Below are positions 32,149 through 42,976 of a stretch of DNA of 64,000 bases, piece after piece; positions within the stretch are counted from its first letter, which is position 1, and each line of letters opens with the position of its first letter. The notes below the pieces were generated by a model, which did no database searches, was not told the DNA's origin, and saw only the letters and a list, made by a program, of their open reading frames with translations. Source of the stretch: Larus michahellis (taxonomy: Eukaryota; Chordata; Aves; Charadriiformes; Laridae); contig NC_133906.1 in NCBI RefSeq assembly GCF_964199755.1, positions 1,488,001 through 1,552,000 on the forward strand, given 5' to 3'. Position numbers and translations under genes: made by a program.

Positions 32149-35100
32149 GTCAGTGGCCCTCCCTTTCTCGCCTCTCGCCCCTTTCCCCTTTCTCTCCCTT
32201 CCGTCCCGTCCCCTGATCAGTCGCTGTTGGGAGGGGGTCTCATCCCGCGGGGGCGGTGGGTGGTTGTCGGGTGCTTAATAATGTGAATGGGACCTGTTAA
32301 TGAGAGCACCTCCCTTTGCGTCCTTGCCACAGCTTCCCGCCCCTTGTTTCGGGGGAAAGATAAAGAAAGATTTGACAGACCCAGCAGCAGTTACAGCCCG
32401 CAGCTGAGGTTCGGTGTTGTGGGTGAGTTGTGTTTCTGTAGAGTAAAATGACGGCCGATTACGATGAGAGGTTCCACGAGGTCAGGTTTGCAGACGCTCT
32501 GTCCTTGCTGGTGTGTAGCATTTCCACCCGAGCTTGCTGAAGGAGTGCAAGAGACACAGGCTGTGGTGGTGACAGTCCCCCAGGCACTCTTTCGTGTTTT
32601 ATTGCCTTCACTGACTGCTGACCGTGCTGGTATTAGATGTGGTTTATTCTCTGTCCTCCTTTCATTCTCGTCTGCAATAGACTTTTGCACAATTGGGACT
32701 TGTCATGGGTTTTCTCTTCCAATGCTCTAATTTCTCCCTGTTATTTGACCCATTGGAGTCATTATGAACATTGGGAAGTCATTGTGGAATTTTCCTGTGT
32801 TGTTTTTCCAAGTATATTGTAACTAAAGCTAGTAGTAGAAAGTGTTTAGTCAGAGGAGTATGACCCAAGGTGTTAGAAACGGGAACATTTTTTTTCTTCT
32901 CCCACTCTCCTACCCGGGTTGTGAACTTTTGTTTCTGGCTGGACTATTGTCTTGACATACACTGACCTGTTTTCATATTCTTTCATCATTTGCATTTATA
33001 GCAACACCCTTACAAATAGCCTCAAATTCTCTTTCCAACCACAAAAAACTCGCTTAACCCATTGTGCTACACAGTAGATATCATCTACTAGATCAGTGTT
33101 CTCTTCAACATGTGGGTTGGCTTCTCTCAGCAGAAAATCAGTGCCCATTGCCATTAGAGTTGTGCCGACATGACCTCTACAAGGAGTATTGTTCTCAGGT
33201 CTGTAACGTTCCCCTCTGAAATTGTTGAAGAATTGCCAGATGTGAAGGCTCATCTGCCGAGAGTTTGCTGGACGCCATGTATACCATACCATCTGAATGT
33301 TTTTTATGGTGGTCTCATTGATGGGAAGGGTGAGCAAAACTCAGATTGAGTGTTGAGATGGGAAGGGGCACTGTGGCATGTGGTGGAGGTGAATGTGGCA
33401 GTGTCACTGAGTAGGGTCTGGGCATTTCTTGATTTGAATGGTAACGTTGAGCACTGGGAAGCCTTGTGTGAGGGAACTGGAAATCCTTGGGAAGACTGTG
33501 GGCCATGCCATGAGAAGAGAGTAATGTGATATGATGTGTGTGTGTTGAGCAAGTTCCAGAGTGGGGAAGGGAGGATGCTTAGAGGAAATCATGAGGCAGG
33601 ATGGGCACATTGTGTTCTTTTCGGGATTCTTTCCAAGGCTCCGTAGGGTCTGGTGTTGGAGGCCTTCTGGGTCTTGAGATAGTACGTGGTATTGAAATGC
33701 CCACAATGTCCTTTGAAGTTATGAATATCTCCCACCAGAGACAGTCTCTCATGCTGCTTGCGGCCTGATGCAGGCCGTATGTTGGTAAGAGGGGCTGAGA
33801 TGCTACTGATGAATACTGCGTGATGGACCTTTTCCCTCTTGTTTTGGGAAAGGTGTTGTGAGTGTGTAGCACTTCAATCTGCTGTCCTGGTGTTGTGGTG
33901 GGCATGTACAGGAGCTTCTGCATCTGATGATGTTGCCGTCATGATTTCTTGATCCTCCTAAGGCAGGATCTCTAAGGGGAGGTAATGAAGTGGGGGTGAC
34001 CTTTGGTCGTGTGACTTAACCTTAATCTTAGTCACTTGCACAGGTGGCATCTGTAATGATAGTGTGTCCTTTGTCAATATTACCTCATTCTGATATGTGC
34101 AGGTACACACCAAACCCTTCACAGCAGCCCAGCTGTGGTGTTCTGTTGTTAGAAACACTACATAAATCCTTGGGGAAATGATGAGGCATGTCATAAGAAG
34201 AGAAGAATGGGAGATGATGTGCTTGTCTTGAGAACACCTGTCCCAGAGTGGGGCATGGGGGATGCCTAGAAGGAAGCATGAGGCAGGATGGTTACTTAGT
34301 TTTCTTTCCCAGGATCCTTTCCCAGACTCCCAAGTGTCTAGGGTTGGAGGCCTTCTCGATGTTGAGATAGAACCTAAAATTGAAATGCTGCCAACGTCCT
34401 TTGAGATTCTTAATATCTCCCACGACAGAAAGTCCCTTGTGCTGCTGTCGGCATGATGCGGGCAATGTATTGGTAAGAGGGGTGACATGCAGACTGCTAA
34501 TTACTGTCTGCTGGACCTTTTCCCTCTTGTTTTGGGAAGAGTGTTGTGTGGTTGTAGCCCCGCAATCTGCTGTCCTGGTGTTGTGGTGGGCATGTACAGG
34601 AGCTTCCACAGCCATTGATGTTGCCATGCTGATTCGTTTCTCCTCCTAAGGCAGAATACGTAAAGGAGGAGGTGAAGAGGTGAGTATAATCTTGAGTATA
34701 ATCTTTGTGCTCCTGACTTCCCCTACTTGTGCACTTGCATTTGCACTTGGTAGATATGCTGTGTCCTATTACACATGGCTTGTTCTGATACGTGCACGTA
34801 CTCACCAAACCCTGCAGAGCAGCCCAGCTCTGGTTTTCTATGGTACGGATTTTCCCACCCTGTTGATATTGTGAGTGTGCTTGCATATCAGTGTTTGGTG
34901 TGGTTCTCTTGAAGAATATAATCTGTGTGGTCTGAGATCTGAGCTGTCACAGCTCTTTCACAGCTCTAATCACAAAGTCTTTATGAACAGTAATGTGCAG
35001 CTCTGTAGAGTTTGCACCTGAAAATGCTGAAAAGGCAGAAAGTATTTCAGGTGAAGCTCAGGCATCTGGAAAGCGTCTGCCAGACAGTGAGTGCCTTTGC

Positions 35101-35991
35101 CTCTGTCCATCCATTCTTTGTGCTGAGCATGAGGGAAGGTGAGGGTGTACAAAGGTCTGGGTGATGCTCAGAGTGATGTTGGGGCATTTTATTGTGATGG
35201 AGCAATGTCTGGGTATTGTGTCAGTGACGCTTCTAGTTGCACAATGTAGGGCCTGGGCATGTGTCCCTGGGAGGATGACTTTGAGTGGGGAAGAATCTTG
35301 CCTGATGGAAATGGAGATGCTGGGTGTCTGTGTAAAGGTCTGTGTCATTGTGGAAGGAGTGGAGAACGTCCGCTGAGCTGGAGATCTCATTTCCCATGGC
35401 GTGTTGTAGAAGATGCCCATAGAAAACCTTGAGAAGAGGCCTGATGTGCAGAGCTGATTCCTCAGGATCCTCTCAGGTCCTCCAGAAGTTCTGCACATCC
35501 CTGCACCCTTTTGTCCTCTGTGGTATTCCTATGTGATGTGAAGACATCTGCCATAGGTTCCTTTAATCATTTGCTCCTGCAGATGGTATGCTGTTAGTCA
35601 TATAGGTGGGTTTTGAAGTTTGGATCACTTTGTCCTCTGTAAAGCTCTCCTTGTTCATCTCTCTGCTAATCTCTTTGGCTTGCTAGGCAGGGGAAGAAGT
35701 GCTTTTTGTATTCAAGATGTTGGCAAGCCTTGTGTTTCAAACCAGTGGAATGGATTCCTTTGGTTAGCTACTCTCAGCCAAAATTCCCACCCTTTTTGTT
35801 TTTCTTCTCTCACATTGGCAATGTGTTCGTAATGGTGGATGAGATGCAGACGGCAGAATTTTGCAGCTGCCTGGTTGCAGAGTTTTGTGCCATTTGGCAT
35901 CAGTGTAGGGCATGTCTTTTCCATTCTCTTGAGCTGAGGTTGAAGTTGAGAGAATGTCCTTAGCTTTCAGGTGTGCCTTCTGCTTTCCCTG
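32149..35991. repeat. Spacer 4, type B 3' flank and repeat modules; no gene seen
   Basis: Type B flank, very like spacer 3 to about 33950, then an extra module copy (33960-34630) absent from spacer 3, then the shared blocks again from about 34640. Landmarks: gacggccgattacgatgaga (32450), agctctgtagagtttgcacc (35000). A 12-base direct repeat tgagtataatct lies at 34681-34705. No CR1 and no gene recognised. Confidence 0.6.
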
Positions 35992-36285
35992 TGTCATGGT
36001 GTTGGCCAAATTGGTGAATGACTGGTGACAGATGCTCTCCCCCCACCTCTTGCACATGGAGAGGAGGAGGAGAGATAAAGAGATCTATGAGTTTAGAAGT
36101 AATTAAACTTTTTTAATGAAATATTAATAATCCAATAAAAAGGAAATAATGAAATACATAGAGTGTATACAAACCATATCAATTGTCCAGGATGACGTCA
36201 CTGTCTGGCACAGGGGAAGTCCCAGACTGGACTCAGTGGTTGGTGGGAACTGGATTCCAGAGCTGGAGTCAGGAATGCACCAATG
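35992..36285 (-). mobile_element. LTR fragment, same family as the LTR at 26380, antisense
   Basis: About 294 bp, beginning tgtcatgg at the same spacer position as the LTR in spacer 3, and corresponding to its first half on the + strand. It is a broken remnant. It differs from the spacer 3 copy at about 33 of 294 positions by eye, although the roughly 60 bases just before the insertion point are identical in the two spacers. Confidence 0.7.
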
Positions 36286-36594
36286 TTGAAAATGTTTCTT
36301 ATTCTGAAGAAGCAACCAGTGATGCTACAGGTAAGTTGCTCCTACCTAAAGAAGATGAGTCTGAGAGACAGATGTACTTTTGTTCCTCTTCAGTGGTTAT
36401 GTCTTTATGTTGGATCGACTGAATATTGCCTGGATTGTAATGCTAATGAGAGGTATTCTGTGGGGACTAATGCCGCTGGGTACTGAGGTTCTGGGTTCTC
36501 TGTGTGCTGTTCTGGCAGTGCATGCCTGCCTGATGTAGTCATATTGTATGGCATATATAATATATATACATATGTATTACCATATGTATACCGG
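36286..36594. other. Spacer 4, short stretch with donor-like site and deletion junction
   Basis: Keeps the donor acag|gtaagt (GT at 36332) but not the acceptor side of the cryptic exon. At about 36531-36534 the sequence passes from gcatgcctgcctg directly to atgtagtcatatt; in spacer 1 these are about 1 kb apart. This accounts for the shorter distance to exon 5. Confidence 0.65.
36565..36590. repeat. AT-rich perfect inverted repeat
   Basis: Arms tatacatatg (36565-36574) and catatgtata (36581-36590) around a 6-base loop, inside an AT dinucleotide-rich stretch next to the deletion junction. Spacer 1 has only gaatatatactgg here. Confidence 0.8.
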
Positions 36595-37445
36595 TAAAGG
36601 AGAGAAAGTGGAGGCAAAGAGGAAAAAGAAGATAGCCGGAGGACGGGACTGCAGAGAGGGAGTATGGGGATAGAGAAGAGAAGGGATGAGGGAAAAAGAG
36701 AGAGAAATAATAGCAAGCAGGAAGTATGGAGACAATCAAGAGAAAGAAGATAAAGGAAGAGACAATAAAGGATCACTGTCCACAGAACAGTGGATCACTA
36801 TCACGGTCCACAGAAAGGCGGTGAGGGAGAGAAAGAACGAAGGAAATAAAGAAAGGATAAAAAAGTAAGAAAGAAAAAAGCAAGTCAGGAAGAAATGAAG
36901 CAAGGAAGTAATAAAGGAAAGAAGAGGAGAAAAAAGAGAAAGAAGGGAAGAAATTATGAAGGAGACGACAAGAGTGCAGCGATATTCTAGACGCTGAGGA
37001 GATTTGGTCTCTAAGAACCTTCGTTTTCGTTAGAGTAGCGCGCTCGGGCGCTGATGGTGCATGTAATTAACGCTGATGGCTCCGTCTTTGATGGTGTCCG
37101 CCGCGGCGCCGGAGGCGACTGGGAAGCCGCCAGCGAAGATAAAGAAGAGAGAAGGATGGAGGAAGAAAGGAGAGAGAAGTAAAGACTAGGGCACGGCAGA
37201 GGAATAATGAAAAGAACAAGGTAGAGAAGGAAGAGAAGGAAGAGAAAAAAGAACAGAGAAAAGGAAAAACGAAATAAATGAGGAAGAATGGAAACGAACG
37301 AAAAGAGATAACTGAAGGAAAAAAGAAGGCGAAAAAAGGAAAAGAAGATAAGAAAGTAAGAGGGAGAAGGAAAGAGCGATAAAGCAAGAAAAAAAAACGA
37401 AGAAAAAGAAAGAGGAGAAGGGAAGGAAGAGACGAGAGAGGAGAT
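36595..37445 (+). repeat. Purine-rich tract upstream of exon 5 (short)
   Basis: About 0.85 kb, the shortest of the six, because its first part is gone at the junction near 36532. Closest to the tract upstream of exon 2. Confidence 0.85.
36975..37135. promoter_or_regulatory. Conserved CpG-containing island upstream of exon 5
   Basis: Ends about 550 bp before the ATG. Most like the island upstream of exon 2 (atggtgcatgtaattaac). The antisense frame reads DTIKDGAISVNYMHHQRPSA and then stops. Confidence 0.4.
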
Positions 37446-37492
37446 GACGAGCCCGCGTCCGTTAGTAGTGTGGAGCGTGTGAGGCGTCGGAG

Positions 37493-37513
37493 CAGCACAC
37501 GGTGTCGCTGCAG
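37493..37513 (+). promoter_or_regulatory. CGCT box / CTCF-like promoter element of exon 5
   Basis: Same core; CGCT at 37506-37509, 176 bp before the ATG. Confidence 0.7.
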
Positions 37514-37684
37514 GCTCAGAAACGGCGTGGGAGCGTTGAGGCGGCTCCGCCCCGGTGCGGCGGAGAGCCCGGCTGTGAGCGCGGGGGGGCGGCGCGGGGC
37601 GGTGAGGAGAGCTGGTGCGTCCGGGCGGCGGCGGGGAGCCGTGCGGGGCCCGTGCGGGCGGCGGCGGCTGCTTGGGCAGCGGCG

Positions 37685-40162
37685 ATGGTCGTGAGTTGGT
37701 GTTCCGTGTTGCGGGTGGTGGTGGTGGTGCAGGCGGCGTGGGCGCTGGTCGCTGGTCAGGTGCGGTACTCGGTGCCGGAGGAAGCCAAGGCCGGGACGGT
37801 GGTGGGTCGTCTGTCGCAGGACCTGGGCCTGGAGGCGGGCGATGCGGAGTCGCGGCGCCTGCGTCTGGTGTCGCAGGGCCGTCGTGCGAGCGTGGAGGTG
37901 AGCGGGGCGAGCGGGGCGCTGGTGGTGAGCTCGCGTCTGGACCGGGAGGAGCTGTGCGGGAAGAGCGCGCCGTGCGCCCTGCGCCTGGAGGTGCTGGTGG
38001 AGCGGCCGCTGCGCGTCTTCCACGTGGAGCTGGAGGTGACCGACATCAACGACAACGCCCCGCTCTTCCCCGCCGCCCGCAAAAACCTCAGCATGGCGGA
38101 ATCGTCGTTGCCGGGGTCCCGGTTTCCGCTGGAGGGCGCGTCGGATGCAGATATCGGAGCGAACGCGCAGCTCTCCTATACACTCAGCCGCAGCGAGTAT
38201 TTTAAAATAGAAGAAGAAAACAGTATCTCGCGCAGTAAATCCCTGTTTCTGGTTCTGACGCAAGCGCTGGACCGCGAGACTTTGCCTATGCACCGTTTGG
38301 TGTTGACGGCGAGTGACGGTGGCCGTCCGTCGCTGACGGGCATGATGGAGCTCTTGATCTCGGTGCTGGACGTGAATGACAACGCGCCCCAGTTCAACCA
38401 GTCGGTGTACAAAGTAGTTTTGGCAGAAGACGCCTTAGAGGGGACGCTGGTGGTGCGTGTGAACGTCACAGATCCGGACTTGGGAATATATGGGGAAGCG
38501 CTTTATGAAATTGATACTGTTGTTCCTGCCTCGGCCTCAGATGTATTCAACATCGATGCCGATAGCGGGGAGATCAGACTGAGGGGTGCCCTGGACTTTG
38601 AGACAGTTGAATTCTACGACCTGCACGTTAAGGCTAAAGATAAGGGGACGCCCCCGCTGTCGGGTCACTGCAAGGTGTTCGTGCAGGTGTTGGACGTGAA
38701 CGACAACGCGCCGGAGGTGTGGGTGACGTCGCTGTCGGTGCCGGTGTCGGAGGACGCGGCGGTGGGGACGGTGGTGGCGCTGCTGAGCGTGTCGGACCGG
38801 GACTCGGGGTCGAACGGGCGCGTGCGGTGCGCGGTGTGGCCGGCGTCGCCGTTCGGTCTGGTGTCGACGTTCGCGGGGTCGTACTCGCTGGTGCTGCGGG
38901 AGGCGCTGGACCGGGAGCGGGTGTCGGAGTACGAGGTGGAGGTGCGTGCGGAGGACGGCGGGTCGCCGCCGCTGCGCGCCAGTCGCGGGGTGCGTGTGCC
39001 GGTGTCGGACGTGAACGACAACGCGCCGGCGTTCGCGCAGGCGGTGTACACGGTGCTGGCGCGGGAGAACAACGCGGCGGGCGCGGAGCTGGCGCGTGTG
39101 TGGGCGCGGGACCCGGACGAGGCGGGCAACGGGCGCGTGAGCTACTCGGTGTGGGAGGGCGGTGTCGGGGGCGCATCGTCGGGCGGGGGGTGGCGGTCGG
39201 CGTCGAGCTACGTGTCGGTGGACGCGGAGAGCGGGCGGCTGTGGGCGCTGCGGCCGTTGGACTACGAGGAGGTGCAGGTGCTGCAGTTCGAGGTGCGTGC
39301 GGTGGACGCGGGGGAGCCGTCGCTGTGCGGCAACGCCACGGTGCAGGTCTTCGTGGTGGACGAGAACGACAACGCGCCGGCGCTGCTGCCGGCGTCGGGC
39401 GGCGGCGCGTGGTCCGGGTCGTCGTCGGAGGCGGCGTCGGTGCCGGGGTCGGGGTCGGTGTGGGCGTGGGCGTGGGCGTCGTGGGGGACGCCGGCGGGGC
39501 AGGTGGTGGCGAAGATCCGGGCGGTGGACGCGGACTCGGGCTACAACGCGTGGCTGCGCTACGAGCTGTGGGAGCCGCGGGGGAAGGGCCCGTTCCGCGT
39601 GGGGCTGTACAGCGGCGAGGTGAGCACGGCGCGGGCGCTGGAGGAGGCGGACGGCCCGCGGCAGCGGCTGGTGATCGTGGTGCGTGACCACGGGGAGCCG
39701 TCGCTCTCGGCCACGGCCACGCTGAGCGTGTCGCTGGTGGAGGGCGGCGAGGCGGCGCTGGCGGCCGCGGGCTCGTCGTCGTCGTCGTCGTTGTCGGGGG
39801 TAGGGCTGCGTCCGGCGGAGGGCGGCGCGTCGGTGTCGTCGTCTGCGGCGACGAACGTGTGGCTGGTGGTGGCGATCTGCGCGGTGTCGAGCCTGTTCCT
39901 GCTGGCGGTGGTGCTGTACGTGGCGTCGCGGTGGGCGCCGCGGGCGGCCGTGCTGTCGGGGCCCGGTGCGGCGACGCTGGTGTGCGCCAGCGAAGTGGGG
40001 AGCTGGTCGTACTCGCAGCGGCAGAGCCGGAGCCTGTGCGTGGCAGACGGCGCGGGCAAGAGCGACCTGATGGTTTTCAGCCCCAACTTCCCGCCGGCGC
40101 CGGCGCCGCCCGTCCCCGCGGTGAAGGAGACGCAGCCGGAGCCGCCCGCTCTCCTGGACACG
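37685..40162 (+). CDS. PCDHA: Protocadherin alpha variable exon 5 (EC2 type a, EC3 type II)
   Basis: Complete exon, 826 codons from MVVSWCSVLR to the donor. The signal peptide ends AAWALVAG (others AAWSLVAG). EC2 carries SEYFKIEEENSISRSK, the type of exon 2; EC3 carries LEGTLVVRVNVTDPDLGIYG, the type of exons 3 and 7. It is therefore a chimera relative to its neighbours. It is also the most individual copy: LSRSEYF in EC2, LTQALDRE, TGMMELL, KVVLAEDALEG at the EC3 start, EALYEIDTVV, and GHCKVFVQVLDVNDN at the end of EC3 where the others have CRVVLEV or CSVELEV. From EC4 on it is the common sequence, with stalk SSSSSLSG and EC6 linker VPGSGSVWAWAWASW. Tail ends PAPAPPVPAVKETQPEPPAL, with V, Q and P substitutions not seen elsewhere. 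Confidence 0.97.
38125..38140 (+). promoter_or_regulatory. Exonic CTCF-like site in exon 5
   Basis: tccgctggagggcgcg over the FPLEGA codons. Confidence 0.45.
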
Positions 40163-41583
40163 GTCAGTGGCCCTCCCTTTCTCGCCTCTCGCCCCTTCTA
40201 ACCCTCCTGTCCCGTCCCCTGGGCAGTCGCTGTTGGGAGGGTGGTCTCATCCCGCGGGGGCGGTGGGTGGTTGTCGGGTGCTTAAGGATGTGAATGGGAC
40301 CTGTTAATGGGACCATCTGCCTTCGCGTCCTTGCCACAGCCCCTTCGGCTCTTGCTTTCTGGGGAAAAGTTAAGTGTATTGCAGCACCCACTAGCTTTTA
40401 CCGATGCAGCTGAGATTTAATGTTGCCGGTGTGAGTGTGATTGCGACGAGAGGTGCAATGCCATCGGCTTGCTGGTGTGTAGCATTTCCACCCGAGCTTG
40501 CTGAAGGAGTGCAAGAGTTTCAGGCTGTGGTGGTGACGGTCCCCCTGGCTGTATTTAGTGCCTTATTACCGTTGCTGTCTGATGACTGTGCTGGTTGCAG
40601 CTGTGGTTTCTCGTCGAATACTCTGTCCTCCTCTTCTTTGATTGTGCTTTTCAAGTTTGTGACTCAGGGTGACCATTGGACTTCAGGATCTTCTGCCCCC
40701 GTGCTGTGATTTTGTGATTTTTATTCACCCACTAGAGTCTTTCAGAAAGTAGGGATGGCGTTGTGGACTTCTCCTCTGTTCTTTTTCCACCTATGTTATT
40801 ACTTTACATTCTAGAATAAAGTGTTCAGGGAGGGGAGTGTGACCCAAGGTAGGTGTCAGAAAGGGGAATTTTCTTTTCCTGCTGCCCCAATCCATGTTAT
40901 AGATTGTCGTTCCTGTGTGGAGAAGTGACAGGATATGATGTACGCAGGGCTCTTTTGAGAGTCTTTCAATATTTGCATCAACATTGTCAGCCTTATGGAA
41001 GCCCTGGAAACCTTCTTTTCCAAAAAAACCCCAAATTGTCCCATACGTTAGATATTATCCATTGCAGTGCTGTGCTCATCAACATTTGGGTTGTTCTCTC
41101 ACAGAAGGAAATCTATGCCCATTGCCAGAGCTATCCTGACACCATCTCTACAAATAGCTGTGTAACATTTCAGATGTGTAACAGAGCTCCCAGGTGTGTA
41201 ACATTTCCATCTGGTATAGCTGAAGCATTGCAAAACATGAAGTGTCATCAACTACAGCGAGTCTGTTGAACACAGTGTATATGATACCATCTCTAGGTTT
41301 TTTATGGTGCTCTCACTGATGGGAATGTTTGTGGACTCGTGCTCCTGGCCAGAGAAGTGGCATGATGTACGCTGGCTTTTATGATGTTTTTCAGGATTTG
41401 TATCTGCAGCCACACCGTCACAAGAGACCAATAAACCCTCTTTTTAACACAAAAGCCCTACCAACCAACAAACAAATCCCCTGATAACAAAACCCCAAAC
41501 CCCAAAGTCTCCTACAGAATCAATAGAATCTGTTGAGTTGGGGTGCTTGTCAATGTTTGGTTTGTTCTGTCATAGCATGAAAT
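40163..41583. other. Spacer 5, type A 3' flank; no gene seen
   Basis: Same type A flank as after exons 1, 2 and 7, with intron start GTCAGT and then ccccttctaaccctcc as after exon 7. Open frames 40404-40709 and 40853-41269 are duplicates of those in spacers 1 and 2. Confidence 0.7.
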
Positions 41584-42976
41584 GAATGATGCCGATCCAC
41601 AAGAAGGGCTGGAAGGAGGATCTGGGGAAGTACAGGCCTGTCAGTCTGACCTTGTTGCCTGGGAAGGTCATGGAACAGATCACCCTGAGTGCCATTATGT
41701 GGCACATGGAGGACAACCATGTGATCAGGCCCAGTCAGCATGGGTTCATGAAAGGCAGGTCCTGTTTGGCAAACCTGATCTCCTTCTGTGACAAAGTGAC
41801 CCGCTTGGTGGATGAGGGAAAGGCTGTGGATGTTGTTTATCTTGACTTATGTAAAGCCTTTGATAGGGTTTCCCACAGCATTCTGCTGGAGAAACTGTCT
41901 GCCCATGGCTTGGACGGGAGTACTCTGCGCTGGGTAAAAAAGTGGCTGGAGGGCCGGGCGCAGAGAGTGGTGGTGAACGGAGTTAAATCCAGTTGTCAGT
42001 GGGTCACGAGTGGTGTTCCGCAGGGCTTGGTACTGTGGCCTGTTCTCTTTATATCTTTATGAATGATCTGGACGAGGGGATCGAGGGCACCCTCAGTAAG
42101 TTTGCAGCCAACACCAAGTTGGGCGGGAGCGTGGACCTGCTTGAGTGTAGAAAGGCTCTGCAGAGGGATGTGGACAGGCTGGATTGATGGGCTGAGGCCC
42201 ATGGCATGAGGTTGAAGAAGGGCAAGTGCCGTGTCCTGTTCTTGGATTACACCAACCCCATGCAGCACTAGAGGCTTGGGGCAGAGTGGCTGGAGAGCTG
42301 CCTGGCAGAAAAGGACCTGGGGGTGTTGGTTGACTGCTGGCTGAATGTGAGCCAGCAGTGTTCCCAGGTGGCCAAGAAGGCCAAGAGCATCCTGGCCGGC
42401 ATTGGGAATAATGTCAGGAGGGCTATGGAAGTGATCGTCCCTCTGTACTCGGCACTGGTAAGGCCCCACCTCGAGTGCTGTGTCCAGTTTTGGGCCCCTC
42501 ACAACAAGAAAGACATTGAGGTGCTGGATCGTGTCCAGAGAAGGGCAATGAAGGTTGTGAGGGGTCTGGAGATCAAGTCTTAGGAGGTGTGGCTGAGGGA
42601 GTGGGGTTGTTTATCCTGGAGAAAAGGAGGCTGAGGGAAGACCTTTTGCTCTCTACAATGACCTGTAGCGAGGGGGAGCTCAGTCTCTTCTCCTAAGTAA
42701 CAGGTGATAGGACAAGAGGAGACGGCCTCAAGTTGTGCCAGGGTAGGTTTAGATTAGGTATTAAGAAAAATGTTTAGACTGAAAGGGTTATTAAGCATTG
42801 GAACAGGCTGCCCAGGGAAGTGGTGGAATCATCATCCCTGGGAGTATTTGAAAGATGGGTAGCTGTAGTGCTTAGAGATATGGTTTCATGATGGTTTTTG
42901 TGAGTGTTAGGTTAATGGTTGGACTCGATGATCTGAAAGGTCCCTTCCAACCTAGACAGTTCCATGATTCTGTGAA
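41584..42976 (+). mobile_element. CR1 LINE, 5'-truncated with intact 3' end
   Basis: Orthologous by duplication to the copy at 13487, with the same 5' truncation point, same frameshift after VLF, same FAAN, and the same 3' end gactcgatgatctgaaagg...attctgtgaa. Only scattered substitutions separate the two. Confidence 0.93.
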
